NCBI GenBank assembly: GCA_947179155.2
Contig: OX359264.1
Coordinates: forward strand, 56,289,202-56,353,201
Reading direction: 5' to 3'
Source: Hedera helix
Taxonomy: Eukaryota; Streptophyta; Magnoliopsida; Apiales; Araliaceae
DNA: 64,000 bases
In this document: positions 12,164 to 23,059 of the stretch, in pieces
Numbering within the stretch: the first letter of the stretch is position 1
Layout: each line of letters starts with the position of its first letter
Made by a program: the position numbers and the translations under genes
The notes under the pieces: model-generated
Told to the model about the DNA's origin: nothing
The model's input: the letters and a program-made list of their open reading frames with translations, nothing else
Database searches by the model: none

Positions 12164-12290
12164 GGGTGCACTTAGAGCAAATAAATAGTTTGCTCCAACC
12201 TCTCACAACACCATGGGGTCCACATGGGTTGTGAATCCTATAGTGTTGTGAGAGGTTAGAGCAAACTATTCATTTGTTCCTAGTTCACCC
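12164..12290. repeat. Foldback (MITE-like) element, 127 bp
   Basis: Two arms of about 50 bp are inverted copies with a few mismatches: GGGTGCACTTAGAGC...CTCACAACACCA on the left and TAGTGTTGTGAGAG...GTTCACCC on the right, around a loop of about 27 bp. Weaker similarity continues outside the arms, so the true ends are uncertain. I found no clean target duplication and do not assign a superfamily. Confidence 0.7.
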
Positions 12291-13191
12291 ACTAAATTTT
12301 CCTCTTTTTGTAAAGTAAAACTGTTTATTGCATGGGTTGGGTTCTACTCAGTTTTTGCATCCTTAGGCCATATTAATGTTGGGCTTAGGTTACATTGAAG
12401 TTTGGTTCAGTCTTGAAAATTCAGCCCATATTCCTCTTCTTTATTTTTTCTTTTCTTTCAAAAGAGTACGGATTTATTAACTTTTAAATGGGGTTATTTT
12501 TATTTAAAAATATGTGGAATATTAGTTTAGAACATTTGACATTCTAAAGTGGGCGGAAGTATTTTGAATTGCGAATCACATTCCAAATCGTGGGTGATCA
12601 TTATGACGATGCCATTCATCTACTTTTCTTTTTATTTTTCTTCGTTCGGCAGAAAAAGTGTTGTCACTTGTCCCGCATAACATCGCAAACTCGCCTCAAG
12701 GTTAACTTTGATTAGTAAAAATTAGAGCGCAAGCGAGTAAGAATGACATTTAAAAGAAGGGTTTAATTAAATTTAAAGGATAATTCGCTCTCATACCATA
12801 TTATATTTTATAAAATTGACTCCACTCTGTATATAAAGATATTAGTTTTTTTATTTTAAAATTAATTGTCAATGAGAAGAGTTATCCCAACTTATTATAT
12901 ATTATATTTTTTTTAAATTATAAGATCATTATTAATTTTAAAAATTAAATTTATAATATTTTTAAATTTAAATTTGAGACGATTTATTAAAAATTATAAA
13001 ATAATAAATTTTAGAATAAATAAAATTTTTAAATAATTTACAATATTCATAATTATATAGACTAAGACTAAAATTATTTACGTCAATTTTGTGTTTTAAA
13101 ATGACTTAAGTTAACTTTAAAAAGTTAATAATAATGTTATATTTTAAAATAAAAAGAGTCTAATTATACTTTATCAAGATATTCAATATGA

Positions 13192-13193
<2 letters not shown>

Positions 13194-13231
<38 letters not shown>
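13194..13231. repeat. (TA)n microsatellite
   Basis: An uninterrupted run of about 19 TA units in non-coding DNA. Confidence 0.95.
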
Positions 13232-13234
<3 letters not shown>

Positions 13235-13672
13235 AACTCCCTTCATTATATAATAATAAACTTTTAAGAAATAAAAAATTGTTATAATTTACTTGTCGAT
13301 TATAATTTTCGTAGAGAATAAATCATTTGCTTTCTTTTATTACTCTTATCTTCTTACTTTTTAAAAATTCTCACGCTTATTCTTCAACTTTTTATGGAGG
13401 CGAAATAATAAAATTTATATTTTATATCATAAATTTTAATTATCAGATATATAAAAATAAATGACTTTTTTAATTCATGGGGAAATTTAGGACAACAAAA
13501 TTAACAGAAAATTGATTCTACCCGGTCCCAGTGAAACTTTTAACCAACCACCCAGAATGGCAGAATCAAAAGGTTCGCACTTCAATGTAATTTCCCACCG
13601 TTCCCCTTCCTCATTTCAATTGCCTCACGGCTCACAGCATTCTAAAATTTTCAAACTCCATTTGGACCATTT

Positions 13673-13681
13673 CTATATATT
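13673..13681 (+). promoter_or_regulatory. Possible TATA box of inositol 3-kinase
   Basis: CTATATATT lies about 200 bases before the ATG at 13877, followed by CT-rich leader-like sequence. Position and base composition fit a plant promoter, but TA-rich strings are common here, so the call is weak. Confidence 0.35.
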
Positions 13682-13876
13682 CTCTCTCTATAGATATATA
13701 CATACATTTGCATACATTTCCCGTGTTTTGCCGTGCGTCGTCCTTTTCTCTACACCTCTTGCCTACACAATTTTGACTTCTTTATCGTTTCAGAGTACGA
13801 CTCACCCTTTGATTTCATAAGCTTGAAGCACAATAATTTCGTCTGCTCCGCCTACAAACCCTCGTATCTTGCCCTC

Positions 13877-16475
13877 ATGGTGAGAGAAATTCAATCACCG
13901 CCCGCCACTAATCCCAATCCTCCCCGAGGCGTAATAGTCGGCAACTACTGCCACGATGTCCTGATCAAAGACGACGTCATAATTGCGGAGAGCCTCGGCG
14001 GCGCAGCCTCCTTCATCTCCGCCGTCCACGACGGCCTCTCCATATCCTCCGATTACGTTTCCAAAGTCGGCCACGACTTCGCCTACACGATCAATCACCA
14101 ACCCCTTGTTTCGCTCTCCTCGGTTACCACTCTCTTCCACGCCCATTTCTCCTCCGAAGAACCCACCCACAAGGATCGGGTCCTCAAACGGGTCCACGCC
14201 TGCGACCCAATTTTCTCCTCCGATATACCCCAGTCAACATATGATTTTGGTATGGCCGTTGGGGTTGGAGGTGAGATATTGCCGGAAACCCTAGAAAAAA
14301 TGATAAATGTATGTAATGTGGTGTTTGTTGATATTCAGGCTCTTATTAGGGTTTTTGATCCAATTGACGGGACTGTGAATCTAATTAATTTGAAAGACAC
14401 CGGATTTTATCACCTGTTGCCGCGAATTGGGTTTCTAAAGGCTTCCGCTGAAGAAGCTCTGTTTTTGGATGTGGAGGAAGTGAGGAAATGGTGTTGTGTT
14501 GTGGTGACTAATGGGAAAGATGGGTGTACCGTCTATCGGAAGGACGTCGAGTTGAAAATTTTGCCCTTTGGGACGGTTCAGGTTGATCCCACCGGTGCCG
14601 GTGATAGCTTTTTAGGTGGGTTAGTTGCTGGGCTCGTTCAAGGGTTAGCGGTGCCTGATGCTGCATTGCTTGGTAATTTCTTTGGGTCATGGACTGTTAG
14701 TCATATCGGACTTCCCAAGCTGGACTTCAGGTTGTTTGAGGTAAATGTGGTATTTCTAACTATATTTCATTATTTACTGTCATGCTGTATTATGTTTGAT
14801 GTGTCTTGATGGGGTTTTGCTAAAATGTTCGGTTGATTTCCTGTTTAGGGATAGGTAGGCGAAAAATCATGTAATTATTCGAAAGATTGGATTTTTATAA
14901 TAATTTAAAGGGAAAACTTAACATGTGCCCTAAGGGCACATGCTAAGCACACGGTTCAAGAGAATATTCTCTTGAACTGTGTGCTTATTCTCTTGAATTT
15001 GGTGCAAATGCAGAAATCAAGAGAATAAGCACACAGTTCAAGAGAATATTCTCTTGAACCGTGTGCTTAGCATGTGCCCTTAGAGCACATGTTAAGAGAA
15101 CCCTAATTTAAATCATAGGGCATAGGAATAATTTTGTTCAAGTTATGTAGTAGCATAAATTTCCCCCCTTGTAAATCATTTTACCCGTGATTTTATGTTT
15201 TCGATATGCTGAGCATATTTGGTAACAATTTTCAAACATGGCAAGGTCCCGTGACATTTTGTTCTCATTTCTAAGGATTTCTTTACTTTTTTGAATGCTC
15301 AAAAATATAAAATCCTACAGAGTTTATGCTTCTTGTTTTTTTCTTACAGACTTTGGAAATAATTATACCTATGGTTTCTTACACTATTTTTTTTTTGACA
15401 AAGCAAGCTTCTTTTGTACCTGCGCTGTCTTAGAGAGATTCATAGAACTGGGAATAAACATCATTTTCCATGGTTAAATACCCTTTAGGACAGAAGTTTG
15501 ATATTTTGTTACATTTATATAAAAAAAATAAGGATGATCAACTTATTAAATAAAAAAAAGAGTTGATAATGTATATGAGCCTTTAAGGGGTGTGCATGTC
15601 TCGCTGTCTCCTTCGATGAATTGACTGCTCTTATCTGTTCCTTGACTTAATTATATTTATTAACACAATGAAATTTTATTGATTGGGCCTTTTTGAAGGG
15701 CTTCAGAATGCAATCTTTGCACTTGCTCTTAATGCTTTGTTTCAGTAATGTTGACGATGCTTTGATATATGTCCTGTCCATCTCTTATGTGTTTCGTTGG
15801 ACTATATTTGTGTGCTTGTTTGGCTTTTTTTTTTTCCCACATTATTTATAATATATGTTGCTCCTTGCTTCTTCCTTTCCCATGTTATGAGATTCTCTTT
15901 AATTTGGAAAAATAAAAAAGAAATTGTCCTGGTCTGGCTTGTGCTCTGTACGGAATAACTAAAGACTGATGTGATGGAGATTTGTTTTAGAACTGAGAAG
16001 AAAATAATTAGGAAAAAGATGACCCCAAAAAAAAAAAACTTTCTTTTGAAGTTGGGGTACTGTTATATTGTGGTTCCAAATGAGATCATTTGTCACTGTC
16101 TTTAATTTTTTGTTATAACAGTGATAGTGGTCCTTGGTTCGTTGATGTTATTCAATCATATGTTCATTTGCATTTTTCTTCTTCTTCCAGAGAGTTAAAG
16201 ATGAGGTGCAGAGGAGGAAAATGCAGTGTAGTAGCCATTGGGAGAGGCTTGATGAGGAAGAACAGTTCATGAAGCCATTAGGTCATGAACAGTTCCACTC
16301 ATCACTTGCCGCAGCCAAGTTAATGTCCACAAGTCTCATACAGGATCGTCAATGGAACTTGCCAAATTCCCCTAGAGCAGTACAGCATGGTCGTGACCTC
16401 CAATACACAGGCCAACAGAAATTACATAATACTGTGTATGAAGAACCAATTAAGACGGTTGAAACTAAACATTAA
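13877..16475 (+). CDS. MIK: myo-Inositol 3-kinase (PfkB family)
   Basis: Two exons, 13877-14740 and 16191-16475, give 382 residues. Family knowledge: this kinase uses ATP to convert myo-inositol to inositol 3-phosphate, the entry step of lipid-independent phytate synthesis. The PfkB signature DPTGAGDS is at residues 237-244, with the catalytic Asp at 243; the GMAVGVGGEILPETLEKM and VDIQALIRVFDP blocks are typical of plant MIK and not of sugar kinases. The frame is open further upstream, but MVREIQ at 13877 is the start that fits the family. The donor GAG|GTAAAT and acceptor TTCCAG|AGAG keep phase 0. Exon 2 encodes a charged tail starting RVKDEVQRRK. The 1450-bp intron contains a Mutator-type MITE. 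Exon 1 is GC-rich relative to its surroundings. Confidence 0.9.
14910..15103. mobile_element. Mutator-type foldback MITE in the MIK intron
   Basis: The 194-bp element is almost entirely inverted repeat. The left arm starts GGGAAAACTTAACATGTGCC; the right arm is its complement, starting GGGTTCTCTTAACATGTGCT. The arms run inward through AAGCACACGGTTCAAGAG to a short spacer. It is flanked by a perfect 9-bp direct repeat, TAATTTAAA, at 14901-14909 and 15104-15112. GGG ends with a 9-bp target duplication indicate Mutator-like transposase. The arms contain further palindromes (TTCAAGAGAATATTCTCTTGAA), so the intron RNA should form a long hairpin. Confidence 0.9.
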
Positions 16476-18903
16476 CAAACTTAGGCCCCTCTCCTTACCC
16501 TTCTCACCCATTTTCTTTATCTTTGGCTTTAGCGTTGATCTCAAATAAAGAGAGGTGTCAACTATGGAGCACTATGGAAGTGAAATGACTCAAATCCCGT
16601 TGCAATTATCGAGCATCTGAAGAGTACATGTTTGTTAGCCAGCAAAGCACCACCACTAGATGGTTCTCTCCCGTGATTTTGCTATGATTGTCGAAATGAA
16701 TAGCATTGACCTGCTTATAACTTGTACTACTTTTGGGGGGAATGATATCCACTAATTTATATATATAATATTTTGTTCAGTTGCTTTTAACCTAAAATGT
16801 TCGACTTGTACACCTTCCCCCATCATCAATCATTTTGCCGAGCTGCTTCCTTTGCCTATAGGCCTTTGGAAAGGTTGAATCTTGTACCTCTCCATCAGGA
16901 AATAATAGTTCAATTTTATTCACTATTTATCAGACTTATGTTACGTTTGAAATTAAGAGAATAGAATGAAGGAATGAATAAAATAAAAAATAGTATATTT
17001 GATGATTATTTTAGAAGATATATCATTCAAGTAGAACAAAAATTCATTTCATTTTCTTTATTTTTAATCTATGTGTGAGGTGGTGGAATAAAATCTATTA
17101 TAATGAAATAAATATATATGATAATTTTGTTATTATATTATACCTTCCACTATCACCAATAATTAAATAATTAAATATACACTTGAAATATATTAAAATT
17201 ATTTTATTTCATCTTTTATTTCATTCAATTCAAACGCAAACGCAGGCTAGATTCGGCCAATAAGTTTGATTGAGCTACTCTAGTTTCTTTACTTAAATAC
17301 TCAGCAAGCTATGTTCAAGTCAATTAAAAGTAGCAACTGTTTAGGGATTAAGATAGTTGAGAGACCTTAGTACTTGCTAATAGTCTCTAAAAACAATTTT
17401 TTTTTTTTGCTAAGTAAAAACAATTTATTTTTGTTAGTACATGAAGTGTGTTTTTTCCTCCTCTACAAGTTTTTAGGCAGTTTTCCGGAAATGTTAAGAT
17501 AAACTCATCAACCCGTACATACATGATAACATTTAATAAATATTTTGAGAAGTTAATTGTAGTTATTAAATTATTTTAATTTATTTAAGTTTATAACAGA
17601 ATTCTATATTAGTGTTTATTATATTAATAGAATTTGCTTGAAATTCTAATCTAAATACAATTATTACGAATCTTAAGTTTTAATAAATTTTAAGTTAGTT
17701 ATGATAATTCATTATAATTTTTCAACTAATTTATAGCTATTATTAAAAGTCATATATATTATTAATATGATTAATTACGTAATTTGATAAAATTTGAAAT
17801 TTTAATAAATTTAACTTAGTTAAAATATTAATTTAATAATAAAGTTCATAACTAATATTAATATATCTAAATCTTGTGAATTGTTAAGAGGTTTTTCGTA
17901 TATCTTAATAAAACTATTTGATCATCAAATTCCCCTGCGGACAGGTAGTGTTATTGTTAGCTCAATCATGCTCCTCGATCGCCATTTCCACAAGCAACTT
18001 GCTACTTATTGGTTTACGAATTTCCTCAACAATTAATGTACTATCTATCTATCTATCTTCTTTTTCTATTAACTACTGCTTAATACAAATTAAGTTTTGG
18101 TGGGGTCGTGGAACTGTTCACTATTTTTTTTTTCAATATAAATTTTGAATGATTAAACTCTATTATTTTTAAAGAATTATTTATAAAATTATGTGAAGAG
18201 GTGTGCTATATAAATTTTAATATATTCCCAAAAATCAGCAATAATGTTGGATTCTTCCTCCTCCTTACAAAAAATACACATGCTATAAGTTTTAATATCT
18301 AAATTGGTGTTGAAATCAATACTATGATTCATTAATAATCCATATGCTGAGGTTTGGTATTTTCTTGCCGTTGAAGCAAGAAAGACTGTGAGCGAGCGAG
18401 GCTTATAAATACAGTATTCCTTTCTCTCGGGATCAAATTTTTTGTAATAAAATTTTTCTGTCGTTTTGTTACGAAATCTATAGCGATAATTTTTAAAGCC
18501 TATGTTAACAGTTTGTCTTGTCGCCACATAGTAAGACTATTAGTTGTCTACCTTTTCTTTTCACTGAAATGGTAAGACTTGAATCCTAGCCAATGCCAGT
18601 GAGGGTTGATCCCAAACCATTTGGACAAAATAAGTTGTTTGTATAATATTCTGTTTCAAACCTATCCCGGAAAGAATAGAAAGTCACCTTGTCAGTATGC
18701 AGGCTTATGAAGTGCTCGCGTTGTCCTAAAAATGGTCCCCTACTTTCCAGACAGAGGGTTTATATTTTTTTTGTTATGATGGGATTTAGAAATATGGTCT
18801 CGTTCAATGGAGACGAATGTGGTTATTCTTTTGAAACATATCCATACGTCTACACTTCTCTTGGGTTTGTTCAGTACCTGAATTTGCTAGTTGTTGCTTG
18901 CAG
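16476..18903. other. 3' flank of MIK and gene-free DNA
   Basis: A poly(A) signal-like AATAAA lies at about 16544, some 70 bases past the MIK stop. The rest is AT-rich and holds a foldback-like repeat (16940-17246). A 112-residue minus-strand frame at 18189-18527 matches no family I recognise. Confidence 0.5.
16940..17246. repeat. AT-rich foldback, MITE-like
   Basis: The ends are imperfect inverted copies: GTTACGTTTGAAATTAAG on the left, and CATTCAATTCAAACGCAAACG on the right, whose complement reads CGTTTGCGTTTGAATTGAAT. The interior repeats ATTTTATTTCAT/ATGAAATAAAAT motifs. No target duplication is evident. Confidence 0.45.
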
Positions 18904-19092
18904 GTCATTGATCTTGTACAAAAAGAAGGTATTCACTGGGGTGAGGAGAACAGGGGAACTTTCCCTTCCACTGAGATGTGTAGATTAACAATCTCAGTAG
19001 AATCTAGTTATATAGTGTGCTTCAAGGCCAGGTTAAAGTTGCAGATGACCTTGAATGTTCTTTTATTTTTAAAGTTGTGTACAATATGTTAG
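18904..19092 (+). pseudogene. Orphan last-exon remnant of a Smr-domain gene
   Basis: After an acceptor-like TTGCTTGCAG|G, the frame reads VIDLVQKEGIHWGEENRGT, which closely matches the conserved end of the Smr (small MutS-related) domain in plant proteins. Similarity stops there and the rest of the frame, to 19092, is not family-like. I could not find the exons that should precede it, although an intron falls at this point in relatives. It is probably what remains of a deleted gene. Its place between MIK and a ROC7-type cyclophilin fits the Arabidopsis order At5g58730-58720-58710 as I remember it. Confidence 0.6.
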
Positions 19093-21885
19093 TCAAGTAT
19101 TACAGCACTGTAACATATGCCGGAGGTTCAGGGTTGATTATACGTCATGTTAGTTAATTTATATTCATGTAATATCAAATTGTACATCTTTGTGTACATT
19201 TCTACTTTTCCAGTTGCATGGATGGGTAAATATAATGTGTCTTGAAGCATTGATACTTTAACTCGTAATGAGTGAAAGAAATACTCAACTATACTGGTTA
19301 AGTTAAATTTGTGGGCGACAGGTTGTGAGAGCGCACATCACAAATGACCTAGTTAGTGTAGTGGGTAATAGAAACTCTCAAGTGATGTATGGTTCCTTCC
19401 TGTTGGTGATGCTCAGGGTAAGAAGAAACAGTGTGGAAACTTCAAAGAGGTTTCTGGATGTTCTTGTGAAACTTCAACCGACTGTTTCATTGTTGTAATT
19501 TTCCATTAATTGTTACTGATCAGTTTCTGCCGTTGGAGTTGTATTATCAACTTTTTCGTCAATTACATAATTAATTGTGTAATTATTAATATATTTTCTG
19601 AATTATTATATTTCCTCTGTTCTAAATTATAAGATTTTTATTTATTTTGTAAAAGTCAATTTTAAATATTTTTAAATTATTCAAAATTGATATAAATTTA
19701 TTTAATTTATATTAAAATATAATAAATTATTTAAAAAAATGTTATTAATTATAATATTTATTATTATCAAAACTTAAATGGATCAAGATAATTTTAAATT
19801 TAAAAATATTTTAAATTAATTTTTCAAAAGTTAACAGTGATTTGAAAGAAAAAAAAGTATTTGTTTTATATGACAGTATCTTTTAGAAGAATATCAAAGA
19901 ATAATAATAACTAAATTTGCCTTTGGTATGCCTAAGAATTCTTGCCATGCAAAATTGGGATGAAAGGAGAGTCCTTTATACTTGTGACTTGTTTTTACAG
20001 CATTGGTTTACAAGGAAAGTCGAATAAAAAAAAATATGTCATGGCTAGTAATGCAGTAGTGTTAGTATTGTAACATATACTATCTACATTTGTAAAGACA
20101 AATGAATGAGTGATCTTGTGTAGTGATACACTATTGTACATATATACTTTGCTTTATAGAGAGAGCAACCCATCATGTACGCGGAAGAATTAGGCCAGGC
20201 CTGTCAATGGGTTAGATCAGAACAAATCATGATTTAGTCTAATATAATTCACCAAGTGTCATAGTGGATTAATGATTTAATTCATTACGTAATTGATCAT
20301 TAATCTGTCCCATGATCCACTTAATCTAACAATACAAGTCATAATCTTAATCAATTCATTTCAGAAAAATAAATAAATACATAAAAATTATTTGTACAAT
20401 TATATTAACTTATAAACTGTTATTATCTATAAAATTATATTGACTTGCTAGATTTTTGTTTTTTGTTCACTCCAGTTTGCTGCATATAGTGACTAGTGAG
20501 TCTTGCCTTGAGCTTCTGTATATATACTAGAGAATGTGATTAAACAAAGGCATATAGTACAATTGGAAAAAAATATTTGATGTATAATTTGTGTAGTTTT
20601 CAATTATTTTCAAAGTCCGAGTGAGAAGACGCAAAGAATTCGTCTAGCTTCTCTGTTTTGTGCTTCATCATCTGAGTACTAATACTGGTCTCTGTTTCAT
20701 TTTATTTTCCTACTCCTTTCTGGGAGCACGAATAAGAGCTGTACCTAGATAAAACGTTATTTATCGCCTCATTTACTATCCGTTCCAAAATTAGAGATAC
20801 AATTTGACTTTTAAAATCAAACGACGGCATGTTAAGCTTTAAAATTAGCATAACTCGTAAAAATTTAGAATGAAGTAAATTTTGTTATTAGTCGTCCCCC
20901 TAAACAATAAATTGAAGAAAACACACTAGCACAAGACTAAGGTTTCGAAATGCTTTAACCACAAACCTTTTTGAAGTCGATCAACTTGACTTCATAAAGA
21001 CGGGCTGAATCTGCAGAAACTAATCAATTCCATGTCTTGATAGCCATACGAGAAGTGGGAACCTACGAGATTTGTCCATTGTTTTGGTGGATCAGTGGGC
21101 GAAACCAAATGTAATTCATGATTTAAAACATTTGATTCAATGGATCAAATTATCACAGATCATTGAATAAATGGGTTGAGTTGGAGTTTTGATCCAATAA
21201 ATTATGTTGGAGTAGATCAGATCAGGGTCAAAATTTAGCTCATTGATATCCCTGTGCAGAACCATGGAGACTATGATTGATTTTTTAAGTTTGTAAAACT
21301 GTTTAGAATAATTTTGTGTACATTGACAAGGACTGTGTGTGAATTTTTACTTCCTAAACTGGAACCATCACTCATGTATTGTTTTCTATATGTCAGACCA
21401 TATATAGATTCACTGATAGTAATTTGTAACAAATATATTATGGAATAATGTATAAGAAGAGAAAGAAAGAAATCAATCAATTGGAACATGAGAGGAAAAA
21501 TACCTCAATTTGAATAAATACTTCCAAAAGAAGGGTGCTTCCCCCCCAAAAAAAACAAACGAATAGCAAGTGGATTGAAAAACAAAGACAAGTTATTATC
21601 CATCACAAATTAATTTCTCTATCTGTTTCAAAATTAGAGATATATTTTAAAAATTTTAGAGTTAATTCTTGAAATCTTAAAACTCAAAATTGATATAATT
21701 TCGTTCAAGTTTTGAAAATAAAAAAGATGATAATTAGTAGTTTTATAGTTAATTTGTATTTATTATATTTTTTGTATTAAAATTAAATAATTCATATAAA
21801 ATTTAAATTTTAGGATTTGACTTTAAAAAGTCAAAATGTATTTTTAATTTTGAAACGGAACGAGTAAATAATTATACGGAGCGTC
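19093..21885. other. Gene-free AT-rich interval
   Basis: No gene is supported. At about 19610-19850 and 20777-20830 there are diverged Stowaway-like segments (TCTGTTCTAAATTATAAG, CCGTTCCAAAATTAGAG). A better-preserved one is at 21614-21864. CAGG...TCAATGGG at 20196 and its rough inverted partner near 21254 could be worn hAT ends. Confidence 0.5.
21614..21864. mobile_element. Stowaway-like MITE, degraded left end
   Basis: The right end GAAACGGAACGAG|TA is inverted relative to the left TCTCTATCTGTTTCAAAATT. The interior is AT-rich with GACTTTAAAAAGTC near the right arm. TA follows the right end; the left end is too changed to confirm TA there. It lies just downstream of the peroxidase pseudogene's 3' end. 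Confidence 0.6.
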
Positions 21886-22483
21886 TTTTGTTCAGAGCTT
21901 TTCGTTGTAGATATCTTCTTCACAAGCACATCTCCAGCACAGACAGAATTCTAATTGACGATCCCATAGTTCTCTCTAATCTCTCCTTTGGTTCCTGTCA
22001 AAACATCAATGGAGCCAAGGTGCACCATTGCTGCCGCAAAGTCTACAGCCCAAACATCAGGAAACTTGGCATATTTCTTCACAATATTCACAGTCAACGG
22101 ACTGCTTGCAAGGGCTTGATCTATAAGCAATACTCCCATGTTATTCTTCAGATTCCTGTAGAACTGATTATCAAGGCGATCCGGGGTAATGACATCAAGA
22201 TTCACCTTCTCATTTGACAATGAATTTTTATGGCATTTTTTTCTTCAAAAAAGATGCATACTTTGGATCCAAAGATGGATCTGTTGTATGAGTATCATTT
22301 AATGAATATAGCCTATTTGCAAAAAACACACTCTCCACAATCCCAATGGAGTGAGCTCCTAAAAGTACCGTCATTTCCTTGATGGACATTCCTTTATTAG
22401 TGAAAAATTGTTGTATCTGCTCACCTCCTGGCCCCAGGGGTGGTAGGTTTTTTCCAGCTTCAGATTCAAGGGAAATTGTTTCC

Positions 22484-22964
22484 ATAAAAATAATGACACA
22501 AGAATTTTACGTGGAAACCCAACTGGGAAAAACCACGGGGAGAGATCTCAGAAATCCACTATGAAAATAATATGGAGAATATAATCCTTGTTTCTGAGAA
22601 AATAAACTCACTGATTATTTTCTCTCTTTCTCTACCTACCTCACTCTTTACTCTAGCTCAACTGAGCTTTTATCTCTCTCTGTCTCTCAGATGCCTTTCT
22701 GATGCGTAGTATAAGCTTCTGATGTTGTTGTATATTTCTTGCAAACGAGTGCTCTATTTATACTTGAAATAGAGGGAGCAATATTCCTTGATTCTTGGGA
22801 CAAAGTCAAATATCAAAATCTGCAGCACACAAAGGCAGATTTGCGCATGCATACCGCATACAATTTCATTTTTAGTGTCTGCTGACTATTGACAAATGTG
22901 CACAAGCATTAATGAGGTTTAATGAGGAGGCCACCGTCTGACAAATATGAGCCAATTTTCAACA
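22484..22964 (-). repeat. Copia 3' LTR, missing its last 58 bp
   Basis: Matches 27191-27671 over its full length with about three substitutions. On the minus strand it runs from TGTTGAAAATTGG at 22964 to 22484, where it meets peroxidase coding sequence. The segment equivalent to 27133-27190 is absent. Confidence 0.92.
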
Positions 22965-22975
22965 ATCTCCACCTT
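22965..22975 (-). other. Copia polypurine tract
   Basis: On the minus strand AAGGTGGAGAT directly precedes the TGTTG of the 3' LTR, as in many plant copia elements. Confidence 0.75.
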
Positions 22976-23059
22976 GGCTCATATTCTCCAAATATTACGT
23001 ATTGTGAACTTCTTCGTGTTTGTGAATGTATCCCTCTCCCTGGATACTCCACCACGAAC

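Larger units (their letters stand above)
10920..13650. other. Gene-free AT-rich interval upstream of inositol 3-kinase
   Basis: No coding sequence is supported; reading frames of 60-75 residues here are low-complexity and match no family I know. It holds a foldback element (12164-12290), a short hairpin (11501-11516 with 11531-11544), AT-rich inverted-repeat-like DNA at about 12780-13150, and a TA microsatellite at 13194-13231. Confidence 0.6.

Noticed and set aside
13895..14294. Alternative frames overlapping inositol kinase exon 1 on both strands
   Set aside because: GC-rich shadows of the real frame, with Pro/Ser or Gly/Val runs and no motif.
18189..18527. 112-residue minus-strand frame between MIK and the Smr fragment
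   Set aside because: No recognised family and no promoter or splice context. It cannot be excluded, but it is not supported.
20196..21254. Possible hAT transposon with CAGG...TCAATGGG ends
   Set aside because: Ends are only loosely inverted and the 8-bp flanks (AATTAGGC, TGCAGAAC) do not match.
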